Under the pieces are notes generated by a model. It was not told the origin of the DNA. It was given only the letters and a program-made list of their open reading frames with translations, and ran no database searches. Positions 25,108 through 33,107 of a stretch of 64,000 nt of DNA are shown piece after piece. Position numbers and translations under genes: made by a program. The first letter of the stretch is position 1. Each line of letters opens with the position of its first letter. The DNA is from DASXZH01 sp036502005 (GTDB taxonomy: Bacteria; Armatimonadota; Fimbriimonadia; Fimbriimonadales; Fimbriimonadaceae). Location of the stretch: contig DASXZH010000078.1 in assembly GCA_036502005.1 (NCBI GenBank), positions 1 through 64,000 of the forward strand, written 5' to 3'.

Positions 25108-26277
25108 TTAGGAGGATCCGTCCATCCACTTCTGCCGAGTTTGAATGGGCATTCCCATAGTTTGGGCTAGGATGTCCAAAGCATCCTTCATGGCCGTCGC
25201 CAACTCAGCGTCGGTCTGATATAGCGACTTTTCTAATTCCACAGGAGGAATGGTGAGTTGATTTACATCAATCGGTGGATAAGAGCCGCGTTGAGCGCCT
25301 TCAGCTCCCTTTATGGACCAACTGACAAAAACGGGGGGCGGCATGTCGCGGTGCCCCATGACGGCTAAATAGGTTCGCGTGGCGCCGATGAGTTCACTCT
25401 CAAGTGAATGGCTCACGAACAGATCGGAGTTGTCGAACTGCCCTTTCTGAGCCCCTGGGTGCTCTATGAGGATATAGCTTATCCCCTCGATGAGACCGTT
25501 TCTAAAGACTTGAGCCTCGGAAAGAATATGATTTGTAAAATTCGAACACATCACTTTAAAGCCGAGGAAGTTGTGTCGGTAGGAGCTTGCTTGGAAGTGG
25601 TTTCCTGAAGAAAGATCGCTAGGATGAATCTGAGTGACGTCAATAGCGAAGTCGCCCGAGAAAGATGCCAGCGGAAGGACATGCACTACTACCGCCGCAG
25701 CATTGTAAGAAAGAGAACGAAGGCGAATCAGCCCCAACCGATCTTGGATAAACGTCTCCATCTTACTGGACACAACTTCAGACCTCAGGAAGGTGTCTCT
25801 GACTTCACTTACGGTCATTCTGGATTTACCATTGCTTCGTCTCGCCTGAAACGGTGTTTCATCATTTATAGACGGAAGGTGTGGCGCATTGTATGATCGA
25901 GGCACCCGTATGATCAGAACGCTGCCGTTCGGGAAACCAGTGATTTCCTTTATTGTTACTGGTGGCAAGGGGGGCTTGGCCCATTTTCTAGCCACCTCTT
26001 GGATCTGTAACTCGAATCTATCGAGCCCCTGCGGGAAAACTAAGCCAGGAATCTCAACTGCCACTGCGTCACGTTCCTTTATCCCCACGAGGTAATCCCC
26101 CCCACTGGTATTTGCGAATGAAGTTAAGTCTCGGATGAACTCTTCTTTGGCTTCTTTAGATTCAAGGTTGAGGGATTCTTTGAATTCAATCGTCTGGCCC
26201 TCTCTGACCCCATCCGTCAGTAAGGCTTCGATTTCCGATTTCGTAATGTCTGCCAATGGCCGAGAGAAAATACTCAT
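25108..26277 (-). CDS. AlbA_2 (Schlafen-type) protein with novel C-terminal module, copy 2
   Basis: 389 aa, same two-domain layout as the protein at 23512 but clearly diverged. AlbA_2 part: TIEFKESL, FIRDLTSFANTSGGDYLVGI, VLIIRVPRSY and TPFQARRSNGKS (about residues 20-165). C-terminal module (about 172-380): TFIQDRL, VVHVLPLASFSG, AQVFRNGLIE, MPPPVFVSWSIKG and KDALDILAQTMGMP. Opposite orientation to copy 1, tail to tail across the 113-aa gene. The two copies may act as a pair or be alternative versions under diversifying selection. Confidence 0.85.
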   Translation of the reverse strand: MSIFSRPLADITKSEIEALLTDGVREGQTIEFKESLNLESKEAKEEFIRDLTSFANTSGGDYLVGIKERDAVAVEIPGLVFPQGLDRFELQIQEVARKWAKPPLPPVTIKEITGFPNGSVLIIRVPRSYNAPHLPSINDETPFQARRSNGKSRMTVSEVRDTFLRSEVVSSKMETFIQDRLGLIRLRSLSYNAAAVVVHVLPLASFSGDFAIDVTQIHPSDLSSGNHFQASSYRHNFLGFKVMCSNFTNHILSEAQVFRNGLIEGISYILIEHPGAQKGQFDNSDLFVSHSLESELIGATRTYLAVMGHRDMPPPVFVSWSIKGAEGAQRGSYPPIDVNQLTIPPVELEKSLYQTDAELATAMKDALDILAQTMGMPIQTRQKWMDGSS

Positions 26278-26343
26278 AGTTCATTCTATCTCTGGACCTG
26301 TTGGGACTTCGTATGGTGGTAAGGATGATACAGACTGTTGCAC

Positions 26344-26745
26344 CTAATCTTGACCAGCAGGCTCGTTCGGTCGAAACCCAGGTAGTCGGTGCACGATCGC
26401 TTCGGTAGCCTTAATCACCTTAGGGGTGTTGTTGTTGTGGTGGACTGCCGTATGACGGATCGCAAACGCACAGGCCAAAGCAAGTTTGAAAAGTGCAATG
26501 ACTGCGCCAAACGCGACAATCACCCCTGGATGCAGAAATGCCAGGAGGAGTTTCAGAAAGTTATCGCTGTCAAAAATAGCCATTTTGATTGTCCCTAAAG
26601 CGATAGCAAACGAGATCACGTAGACTGCAAAGAATGTGGCCTTACTCAGATGAGTAACCGTCTGTGGTGGAGCAGGCAGCTCAACGGGCGCGGACTCAAA
26701 TTGCCCGTTCTTTCTGCTTCCTCCTGCCAACTGGTTTCCTATCAT
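26344..26745 (-). CDS. Small membrane protein (133 aa)
   Basis: A polar N-terminus of about 35 residues, then two hydrophobic segments (FFAVYVISFAIALGTIKMAI and VIVAFGAVIALFKLALACAF) and a basic, His-containing tail. Not recognised. It lies upstream of the second AlbA_2 gene on the same strand (66 nt gap), so it may be co-transcribed and could provide membrane attachment or an effector for the system. Confidence 0.6.
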   Translation of the reverse strand: MIGNQLAGGSRKNGQFESAPVELPAPPQTVTHLSKATFFAVYVISFAIALGTIKMAIFDSDNFLKLLLAFLHPGVIVAFGAVIALFKLALACAFAIRHTAVHHNNNTPKVIKATEAIVHRLPGFRPNEPAGQD

Positions 26746-27131
26746 TGTCTTGCTCCAATTCTAACTGTCGTGCTTACATATCTATTTCGGCTCACGGCTT
26801 GGCGTCCGAACTACTTTCCCTGCCGCACCATGTAAAGTAGCGTCAAGTGTTGAGCTTGTCAAGGTGCCATCTCCTCCGCCGCAAGAACGGGGCGGGGGGC
26901 CAAGGCGCTGGAGTGAACTTGTACGTTTCACTTCCTTCAGCTTTTCACCAAAGAGTAGTGATAAAAAAAGCCAAGGTCAACCCGTGACCTCGGCTCTAAA
27001 AGCTCGATATTCAGACGCAAAAATTCTTAGATATGTATGTGGGGGTGGCGATCCTCAGGCACGACGAATCGCTCGTGTAAATATTATACGGAGTGAGGGG
27101 GGAGGTTGTCAAGTCCCTGGGGGAGTGCCTT
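26746..27131. other. Intergenic region with a minus-strand terminator
   Basis: 385 nt without a convincing gene. It holds the terminator at 26963-26994, a GC-rich patch near 26865-26910 and the near-repeat GTCAAG (about 26848 and 27110). No further structure was seen. Confidence 0.6.
26963..26994 (-). terminator. Intrinsic terminator downstream of the XRE regulator
   Basis: GCCAAGGTCA and TGACCTCGGC (one mismatch, 5-nt loop) form a stem followed on the minus strand by seven Ts. It lies 137 nt past the stop of the regulator gene. Confidence 0.7.
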
Positions 27132-27413
27132 CTACGCAGGATCAATGGAAGTCAGATCTACAAAGCTAACGTTTAGCGCAAACGCTAAATCGTGCAACTC
27201 GGTGAACTCGATCGGCCGATTCCCATTAAGCACTTTGTTTAGAAACGAACTCGGCATTCCCAGCTTCTTGGATACCTGTCGCTGGCTCAGCCCAGAACCC
27301 TCTAGCGCAGCCAATATCCTTTGCCGCAGGATTGTGTATTCAGGCCGACTAAGACGTTCTTTATTCCTGTTCCTCGGCTCCCCTGGCCGCGCTCTCTTAT
27401 CTGGCACTACCAA
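27132..27413 (-). CDS. XRE-family helix-turn-helix transcriptional regulator
   Basis: 93 aa. A basic N-terminal stretch, then a Cro/CI-type domain: LRQRILAALEGSGLSQRQVSKKLGMPSSFL split as helix 1 and the recognition pair, followed by NKVLNGNRPIEFTELHDLA. It is divergent from the zinc-ribbon membrane gene (35-nt gap), so it probably controls itself and that gene. Such small regulators are common controllers in defence islands and mobile elements. Confidence 0.88.
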   Translation of the reverse strand: MVVPDKRARPGEPRNRNKERLSRPEYTILRQRILAALEGSGLSQRQVSKKLGMPSSFLNKVLNGNRPIEFTELHDLAFALNVSFVDLTSIDPA

Positions 27414-27448
27414 AACTAGGCGATTTGATGTAACCTAATAAGTAACAC

Positions 27449-27919
27449 ATGCTTCAAATAGCCTTTATGGTGATGGCGTTTGCCGCCCTAATTTCACTTG
27501 TTTTTGGACGTAAGGCCGCCCAAGGCTTTGTTCAATGGGTGCTCACAGGTTTTGTCGCGTTCTTTGCATTCATGGCTTTCATTATTTGGAAGATAGATAC
27601 GGCAACGAAAACTGCTGGTGTCGAACCTGGGATTCAGCCACTAACCCCGATGGCGGTGTCACCAACGCAAAACGTCACGTCGACAAATTCCGACAACGCC
27701 TACACTCAGCGATCCACGCAATGGGTTGCCTGCGCGGTGTGCGGTGGAACAGGCCGCATGAAGTGCCCATATTGTGGCGGCAGGCATTACCTCCAATCTA
27801 ACTGGACGCTTACGCCTGAAGACTCGATACCCCCGCCTCCGCCAGAATGCCCATATTGCGGCTTTGATGGCACCGTAACCTGTTCAGCTTGTGGTGGCGC
27901 TGGCGGCCACTGGCAGTAA
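27449..27919 (+). CDS. Membrane protein with DnaJ-type zinc-ribbon
   Basis: 156 aa. Two N-terminal membrane segments (about residues 3-20 and 28-47) and a linker lead to a Cys-rich domain with CAVCGGTGRMKCPYCGG and, after a Pro-rich spacer, CPYCGFDGTVTCSACGGAGG. The four CxxC pairs match the zinc-binding repeats of DnaJ-like proteins. It would be a membrane-tethered zinc protein. Function unknown; divergent XRE gene upstream. Confidence 0.8.
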   Translation: MLQIAFMVMAFAALISLVFGRKAAQGFVQWVLTGFVAFFAFMAFIIWKIDTATKTAGVEPGIQPLTPMAVSPTQNVTSTNSDNAYTQRSTQWVACAVCGGTGRMKCPYCGGRHYLQSNWTLTPEDSIPPPPPECPYCGFDGTVTCSACGGAGGHWQ

Positions 27920-27990
27920 CTCCTTAGGTTCAAATCTGGCTTATCATCCCCTCCCCAAAACGGGAGAGTAGCGTTCCGTGATAGGAGGGA

Positions 27991-29067
27991 ATGATTAGCG
28001 ATGATTTCCCAAAAAGTGAGTTCGAGTTCCATGAGAGGTTCTCAACTGAAGAAGATTGCCGTGAGTATTTGTTTCAAGTGCGATGGCCGAAAGGCTTTAT
28101 TTGCCCCCATTGCGGTTACACACAGTGCTGGCGCAGATCAAACAGAGATGAGTTAATATGCGCCGCCAGAGCTTGCGGAAAGGAAACCTCTCTTAGAGCT
28201 GGCACTGTGCTTCATAACTCTCGTAAACCGCTGAAACAGTGGCTAATGGCCATGTTTCACATGACTAATAACAAACAGGCAATAAGCGCCTTTCTGCTCC
28301 AAAGGCTGATGGGCTTTGGCTCGATCAATACAGCCATTCGCTGGCTTAGGGAGCTTCGAAGAGCAATGGCTTCGGTGGTAGAAAACCATAGGCTCCGCGG
28401 CGAAGTGGAAGCGGACGAAGCCAATATCGCGGGCAAGAAAGAAGGTGGCAAACGGGGCAAAGGAGCACATCCAGTCCGCATGCTTGTGATGGTTGAACGC
28501 CTCGAAACGGGGTGCGGACGGGCGCGGATCCAATATATACGAGGCTACGCCCACGCCCAGATTCAGGGCTTTATTGATCAAGTAGTTGAGAAGGGTTCCG
28601 TTCTGCATACGGACGGCGAAAGAGCCTACAGGAGCCTGGATCTGATGGGCTACATCCCCGACTCAAGGGTGATCACTCACACCAGGGGAAAGGATAAAGG
28701 CAAGACTAAGAAACTTGACGAGGGCAAGAAGTCCGTTCTGGTGCATCTGCCTCGCGTTCACAGGGTGATCAGCTTAGTAAAGCGAGTGATTCTCGGAGCG
28801 TATCAGGGCCGCTACAGTGAGCGGCACGTGCAGAGCTATCTTGATGAATACTGCTTCCGCTTCAATAGACGGAACGATAAGCGGCCGCTGGCGCTATTCC
28901 AGCGCCTCGCGCCAGCAATCTTTGACCAGAAGGCGGTTCCTTATTGGAAGTCGAGCGGCAGGCCCTATAACAAGAAACCAGCAGATGGACAACCATACTT
29001 CGTGCGGGACCAGCGCAAGGTCGACCGAATCAACGCATGGCGAGCACTTGCCAAGGACGGAATCTAA
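27991..29067 (+). CDS. IS1595-family (ISXO2-like) transposase
   Basis: 358 aa. An N-terminal zinc ribbon (FICPHCGYTQCWRR ... ICAARACGKETS) is followed by the ISXO2-type DDE domain: EADEANIAGKKEGG, HTDGERAYRSL and an RVHRVISLVKRVILGAYQGR stretch with the final catalytic region near SYLDEYCFRFNRR. The TAA stop overlaps the ATG of the following nuclease gene (TAATG). I could not find flanking terminal inverted repeats, so it may be a fixed relic or a transposase used with passenger genes. Confidence 0.9.
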   Translation: MISDDFPKSEFEFHERFSTEEDCREYLFQVRWPKGFICPHCGYTQCWRRSNRDELICAARACGKETSLRAGTVLHNSRKPLKQWLMAMFHMTNNKQAISAFLLQRLMGFGSINTAIRWLRELRRAMASVVENHRLRGEVEADEANIAGKKEGGKRGKGAHPVRMLVMVERLETGCGRARIQYIRGYAHAQIQGFIDQVVEKGSVLHTDGERAYRSLDLMGYIPDSRVITHTRGKDKGKTKKLDEGKKSVLVHLPRVHRVISLVKRVILGAYQGRYSERHVQSYLDEYCFRFNRRNDKRPLALFQRLAPAIFDQKAVPYWKSSGRPYNKKPADGQPYFVRDQRKVDRINAWRALAKDGI

Positions 29068-30050
29068 TGGGAAGCAGCCGTTATTTCAATTGGAGCCATT
29101 CCAGGCAAGAACTCTACGAGAGGTGCCCCAGGGCTATGTTTTACGAGTATTACCCTTGGGGGGAAACTGCGCCTCATGAGGACATCTTGGCGCTGTTTAA
29201 GCGCTCCACGTCTGTGCCGCTGCTTACGGGAACAATCGTTCACGACTTCATATCCATTGCTCTTCGGAACTTCAAAACTACTGGTGGCGAGATCGAGGAT
29301 TTAATCCCAGCGGCCCTACGCCGATACAACCAGATTGTCAAGAGAAGCTTGGATGTAGCGACGCTTGTCAGGAAGGGCCTCAAGCCACATGGCAACGCCG
29401 TGATGTTTATGCATCACTACGAGGATGGCCACCCAAGGGAGGAGTTGGAAGAGTTTGGTCGCACTTTGATCAGAGATTCGCTTGCCCAATTTCAGACATC
29501 TGCGACATGGAAGGCGATCAAGAAAACTGAACCGAGAAGGTGGGAGAGCATTAACACGACTTCCGATCAGCAGCCGTACTTTGAAGCAACTGCGGCGATG
29601 GGGTTCAAGGCTGCCGTTGGTGTAAGAATCTACACGGCTTTCGATCTAGCTGTTCGTGACGACGATGACAACATCATCATCATCGACTGGAAAACTGGAA
29701 TGAGAACCATAAAGAGTCTGGCTACCGCTAGGCGCCAGCTATCTGCTTACGCATTGTGGGCAATATCGAAAGGACGGCCACTTTCAAAAGTGAAAGTCCA
29801 TGTCGCGTTCTTAAAGCCAGGCCAGCGATGGAGTCCGAAATCCGTTTCAGAAGATCAAATCCAAGAGGCACTAGCTCGGATCGACACTCAGGTTGGGAGA
29901 GAGAAATCGGTGATTCTAGAAGAGAAAGATGAAACTAGAAAGAAGGCATACTTTGCCAACGCGAAAGAATTTCCTGCTCGGCCTGGGTTGAGAGTCTGCG
30001 GCAACTGCAAATATCGACACGTTTGTTCGGCGGGAAAGACAATCATCTGA
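29067..30050 (+). CDS. PD-(D/E)XK nuclease, Cas4/RecB-like with Fe-S cluster cysteines
   Basis: 327 aa. N-terminal Cys in LYERCPRAMFYEYYPW; then GTIVHDFISIAL (motif His), AFDLAVRDDDDNIIIIDWKTG (catalytic D and DxK-type core), RRQLSAYALWA (QxxxY) and a C-terminal CGNCKYRHVC. One early Cys plus three late Cys is the Cas4/AddB pattern for a 4Fe-4S cluster. It probably degrades or trims DNA. The start at 29067 is set by homology (MGSSRYFNWSHS) and overlaps the transposase stop, so expression is coupled to it. No CRISPR or other cas genes are nearby. Confidence 0.88.
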   Translation: MGSSRYFNWSHSRQELYERCPRAMFYEYYPWGETAPHEDILALFKRSTSVPLLTGTIVHDFISIALRNFKTTGGEIEDLIPAALRRYNQIVKRSLDVATLVRKGLKPHGNAVMFMHHYEDGHPREELEEFGRTLIRDSLAQFQTSATWKAIKKTEPRRWESINTTSDQQPYFEATAAMGFKAAVGVRIYTAFDLAVRDDDDNIIIIDWKTGMRTIKSLATARRQLSAYALWAISKGRPLSKVKVHVAFLKPGQRWSPKSVSEDQIQEALARIDTQVGREKSVILEEKDETRKKAYFANAKEFPARPGLRVCGNCKYRHVCSAGKTII

Positions 30051-30081
30051 GATGTTATGAAAACACGTTGTATAACATCTC
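30049..30081. repeat. Perfect 10-bp inverted repeat between the nuclease and the next gene
   Basis: GAGATGTTAT (30049-30058) and ATAACATCTC (30072-30081) with a 13-nt spacer. The left arm includes the nuclease stop codon and the right arm ends 3 nt before the next ATG. No T-run follows, so it is more likely a translational hairpin or an operator than a terminator. Confidence 0.6.
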
Positions 30082-30084
30082 TAA

Positions 30085-30294
30085 ATGGCGCCTGCGCAAA
30101 TATTGGTGGAACGCGGAGATCTTACGTCGCGGGAGTTCTTGTTCTTCGATGCACTTTCCGATTTGCAAGTTGAATTGAGCCGATATGCGAATAAATGTGA
30201 ACTGGCAATACTAGATCGCGTGTTTGAGCTGTTCGAGAAACATGTAGGGCACCCTTATAAGTTTACTGCTGCACCAGCGGCAGAAAGCCCTTGA
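30085..30294 (+). CDS. Small hypothetical protein (69 aa)
   Basis: MAPAQILVERGDLTSREFLF followed by an acidic helical stretch (LSRYANKCELAILDRVFELFEKHVG). No motif known to me. It lies 34 nt after the nuclease gene with a hairpin just before its start, in the same orientation, so it probably belongs to that operon. Confidence 0.5.
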   Translation: MAPAQILVERGDLTSREFLFFDALSDLQVELSRYANKCELAILDRVFELFEKHVGHPYKFTAAPAAESP

Positions 30295-30315
30295 GGGCGG
30301 GTACAACCGTTCTTA

Positions 30316-30678
30316 ATGGCAAAATTTCACGTAGATAGCCTAACGGGCGCAGGCGTGCAAGACGCTTTTTTGTCTGGAGTTGCACCTTTTGTAGTTGTAA
30401 GTAACGAAAGTGTGACAGATATAATCGGCCCTGAACACGAAAGAAGGAAGCCTCAAATTAAAGCCTTCTGCCCAACGAGAACAGCAGCGAGGGACGTGGT
30501 GGCAGCTCTTAATAGCTTGGAGAGTTCGCCAGCAGCCGAGCTACGCAATCTTGTCTCGCCAGATTCGTTTCAATCTAGGCTTGAGGATCTCCTTTCAAGA
30601 GATTCTCGTTTGCTACTGCAGTTTGAAATTCTCGTCCAAGAGGCTCGCAAGAAAATGGATGCGCGGGTTAAAAGATAG
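30316..30678 (+). CDS. Hypothetical protein (120 aa)
   Basis: Soluble, mixed alpha/beta by eye, with a charged C-terminal helix (RLLLQFEILVQEARKKMDAR). Not recognised. Third gene after the transposase-nuclease pair (21-nt gap), convergent with the TIR gene 23 nt away. Its place suggests a partner or immunity-type role in the island, which is inference only. Confidence 0.55.
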   Translation: MAKFHVDSLTGAGVQDAFLSGVAPFVVVSNESVTDIIGPEHERRKPQIKAFCPTRTAARDVVAALNSLESSPAAELRNLVSPDSFQSRLEDLLSRDSRLLLQFEILVQEARKKMDARVKR

Positions 30679-30701
30679 AGTCCCTATTGTTTCAATGGTC
30701 T

Positions 30702-31895
30702 CTAGAGGACCATTGTTGGATCCATCCGAGTCGTCAATGTTCCTAGGTCGAAGCCCGCGCTCCATTCCCGAATGCCCATCGACAACCAGAGCCTATCTAG
30801 GGCAGGCCGCACTACCTCAACGAACTCGGCCCCGTTTTTGGGATACCGTTTTATGAGATTTGGTCGAAACCGAAGTTCATCCTTGTCAATCCCGTGATTC
30901 CACCCGTGTATACGAGCACCTTTTACCCCTAACAATGCCCATGCTATGTACATTGGCATAGGAACGCCAGCTTTGAATTGAACTCGCATGAAATCCAAAG
31001 TGCTCTGAATTAAAGCGACATCAATTGCGCGTTCAACTTCTTTGCGTGGTTTCGGAGGTTCTTCATCTCCTTCGGATGAATGAACCAGCTCATAGCTGAC
31101 CGCCTCTATGGCTCCGTTCCAGAATAACTGCGCCTCACAATGCAATTGACCCAATAACTGACTTTCACCGCGAATTCCGTCATTATTGAACCTGGTATTC
31201 CGAATGTAGAACGCATTGTTGTAGTGCTCGAAATACATGCTGTTGACGCTTTGAATATCTACTTCAAACTCGCCGATCAAACTCGAAACAGGAACGAGGT
31301 TTATAACTACAGCCCCAGAAGTTGCGAGTTTTCGGGCAGAAATTTCCTGTAATCTCTCGTCGATATAAGTTGATATGGTGAGCCGCTCTGAGCTCGTGGT
31401 TTCAGCTAAGCGGACATTGTTAGTCTTCGGGACTGTTTCGAGCTTTTTCGTCGGCTTAGATGTAAGAGCGTCTTTTTCTATTCGCTTCTTAAATTGATCA
31501 ACAATAGCTTCTACCCCATGGCCCGAATCCAAACAGTATGCGTCCGCCAGGGGAGGAGAAAAGGATCTAATCTGTTCGATAGAAATATCGTGCCTAAGGG
31601 GAAGGATCATTTGCCTATCTTCTGATGTCTGCCGCGAAACCAACCCTGCCAGCTCTCTCTTTGGCCACCCTTTTTCGAAGAAGCTATTCGTGAGCACGAC
31701 TATGCCGTATCGGCTGTGCGCTAGTCCGTGATCAATTGAGCTTGATAAACTGTCCCCCCAAACGAGTTCGCTCTCGTCATACCAAATCGTGAAGCCCGCT
31801 TCCGTCAATGCGGCCGCTAACTCGCGAACAAGACCCTCTTTATCTTCCGAAGCGTGGGAGATGAAGACATCATATTCTGGCATCGACTGGTCCAT
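30702..31895 (-). CDS. TIR-domain protein with the same novel C-terminal module
   Basis: About 397 aa. Residues 1-140 are a TIR domain: YDVFISHASEDKEGLVRELA, FTIWYDESEL, GIVVLTNSFFEKGWPKREL. The Glu of KREL (about residue 81) sits where TIR NADases have their catalytic Glu, so NAD+ cleavage is plausible. After a linker, about 173-385 repeat the module of the two AlbA_2 proteins: TYIDERL, VVINLVPVSSLIG, AQLFWNGAIE, KAGVPMPMYIAWALLG and PALDRLWLSMG. The TIR would be the toxic effector and the module the sensor. GTG 31898 and ATG 31880 are other possible starts. Confidence 0.88.
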   Translation of the reverse strand: MDQSMPEYDVFISHASEDKEGLVRELAAALTEAGFTIWYDESELVWGDSLSSSIDHGLAHSRYGIVVLTNSFFEKGWPKRELAGLVSRQTSEDRQMILPLRHDISIEQIRSFSPPLADAYCLDSGHGVEAIVDQFKKRIEKDALTSKPTKKLETVPKTNNVRLAETTSSERLTISTYIDERLQEISARKLATSGAVVINLVPVSSLIGEFEVDIQSVNSMYFEHYNNAFYIRNTRFNNDGIRGESQLLGQLHCEAQLFWNGAIEAVSYELVHSSEGDEEPPKPRKEVERAIDVALIQSTLDFMRVQFKAGVPMPMYIAWALLGVKGARIHGWNHGIDKDELRFRPNLIKRYPKNGAEFVEVVRPALDRLWLSMGIREWSAGFDLGTLTTRMDPTMVL

Positions 31896-32001
31896 CACCT
31901 AGGCAAGAATACCGTCTAAGCGCTCAACGTTCTGACTTAGCAAGCGGTGGGGCAGCCATAGATTTCTTTTGCGGTAGGGGAGGGTGTCAGGCTCTGAGTA
32001 G

Positions 32002-32025
32002 GTTTTTCCAATTAGATTGAAAAAC
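32002..32025. promoter_or_regulatory. Imperfect palindrome upstream of the TIR gene and 32096
   Basis: GTTTTTC (32002-32008) and GAAAAAC (32019-32025) with further matching bases inward. It lies in the divergent region between the TIR gene and the 80-aa gene and could be an operator. Confidence 0.35.
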
Positions 32026-32048
32026 GGACTTTTTTTGAAAAAGTGGCA

Positions 32049-32066
32049 TGTTAGAATATCCTAACA
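32049..32066. promoter_or_regulatory. Operator-like palindrome TGTTAG-N6-CTAACA
   Basis: Perfect 6-bp arms around AATATC, 30 nt before the ATG of the 80-aa gene. Its size and spacing suit a dimeric repressor such as the XRE protein encoded at 27132. No direct evidence of which protein binds. Confidence 0.45.
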
Positions 32067-32095
32067 GGGCTTTTGCCAGATACAATCGCGGCGTT

Positions 32096-32338
32096 ATGAA
32101 TGAAGACTTGAAAGGCGCCGATCCAAGGGCAAGCGTAACGCTGCCATTGACATTGAGAGAACTCGCAAGCATTCTCGATATGATTGAGGGTTACCAGATG
32201 AGTGCTGGCCAATACTCGGATGATCCCAATGCTGGTACGAACTGCTTCGAGGACGACATTGTCCGCTACGTGAGAGAACAGTTCCAAGATCAACTCGAAA
32301 GACTTCGTCCGAAATTTGGCCCCCCTATTGAGGCGTAG
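32096..32338 (+). CDS. Small hypothetical protein (80 aa)
   Basis: Start chosen at MNEDLKGADPRAS; an upstream in-frame codon at 32048 would put the operator-like palindrome inside the gene. Acidic, helical (LTLRELASILDMIEGYQMSAGQ), no motif recognised. It lies 73 nt before the HEAAH metalloprotease on the same strand and may share its transcript. Confidence 0.55.
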   Translation: MNEDLKGADPRASVTLPLTLRELASILDMIEGYQMSAGQYSDDPNAGTNCFEDDIVRYVREQFQDQLERLRPKFGPPIEA

Positions 32339-32411
32339 TTGGCTTAAGCGCTAATGATAGGACCGCGGTTTCGCTAGTCCCAAGCAGTGCTTTCCAATCA
32401 AGCGTGCCCTA

Positions 32412-33002
32412 ATGGGCGAAGAAATGATTGCAATGGGCCCACTTACATGGATTGACATTGATCCCCAGCGTAAAATCTGGACTTGTTGGCATGAGGCTGC
32501 CCACGCTGTTGCCGCCTTGTACTTACACGGAAAGATCACAGATATTGTTCTAAAAAGGCACATGCACGAAGGGCAAGAACTAAACATGTCCGTCGCGTGG
32601 TGGATTCCTAACCCCAAGTATTCGAATATAGTATGCGGAGCGGGAGCCGTAATTGATCGGCTGTATGGATATAGGTTCACGGATGATCCCGATGAAATCG
32701 CATTCAAGTGCAGCCAAGACAGATCTCAACTTTCAAAAATCCTTCTGAGGAACGGAAAAAAAGCTGATCCTCGCATTTTGGAACGAAGATTTGAGCAAGG
32801 CTTCTCGAAAGCCAAAGCTATTCTGTTAAAGCCGCCCACGGCTGAATTAGTGATAGATCTTCGCAACTGGATTCACGAAGAGTTTCTAAAGGGCACTTCG
32901 AAGCTAGGCGAGCAGGAGATTGATGGTTTTTTAGAGGGATGGGGGCTTCAACAAAGGTGGCGCAATGGCTTTAGGCGCCAACCCCGAGCGAATGGATTCT
33001 AG
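32412..33002 (+). CDS. Stand-alone FtsH-type (M41-like) HEAAH zinc metalloprotease
   Basis: 196 aa. The zinc motif WHEAAHAVAALYLHGK (HEXXH) near residue 27 and CGAGAVIDRLYGY resemble the peptidase domain of FtsH (HEAGHA and the later AGRAAEE helix); the following CSQDRSQLSKILL could supply the third zinc ligand (Asp). The AAA+ ATPase and membrane parts of FtsH are absent. In island context it may process or activate another island protein. Distant from ImmA/IrrE proteases, which use HELGH-type motifs. Confidence 0.7.
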   Translation: MGEEMIAMGPLTWIDIDPQRKIWTCWHEAAHAVAALYLHGKITDIVLKRHMHEGQELNMSVAWWIPNPKYSNIVCGAGAVIDRLYGYRFTDDPDEIAFKCSQDRSQLSKILLRNGKKADPRILERRFEQGFSKAKAILLKPPTAELVIDLRNWIHEEFLKGTSKLGEQEIDGFLEGWGLQQRWRNGFRRQPRANGF

Positions 33003-33107
33003 CTTCAGAGGTAGCAGCCAACGCCGCTAGGTTCTAACTGGAAAGAACTGCGTATGCACTTTTTGATTTTTCATTTTTGATTGTCGGATGAGTTCGCAGC
33101 TGCTTTG

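Noticed and set aside
27168..27188. Palindrome TTTAGCG-CAAA-CGCTAAA as an operator of the XRE gene
   Set aside because: It lies in the gene's coding end, where it encodes LNVSF; no spacing to a promoter supports it.
27991..29067. Terminal inverted repeats of the IS1595-like element
   Set aside because: I searched both flanks by eye and found no convincing matching ends.
29067..30050. A CRISPR-Cas adaptation module (because of the Cas4-like nuclease)
   Set aside because: No direct-repeat array, cas1 or cas2 in the window.
29037..30050. Nuclease start at 29037
   Set aside because: The extra residues overlap the transposase in another frame, and the family start begins at MGSSRYF.
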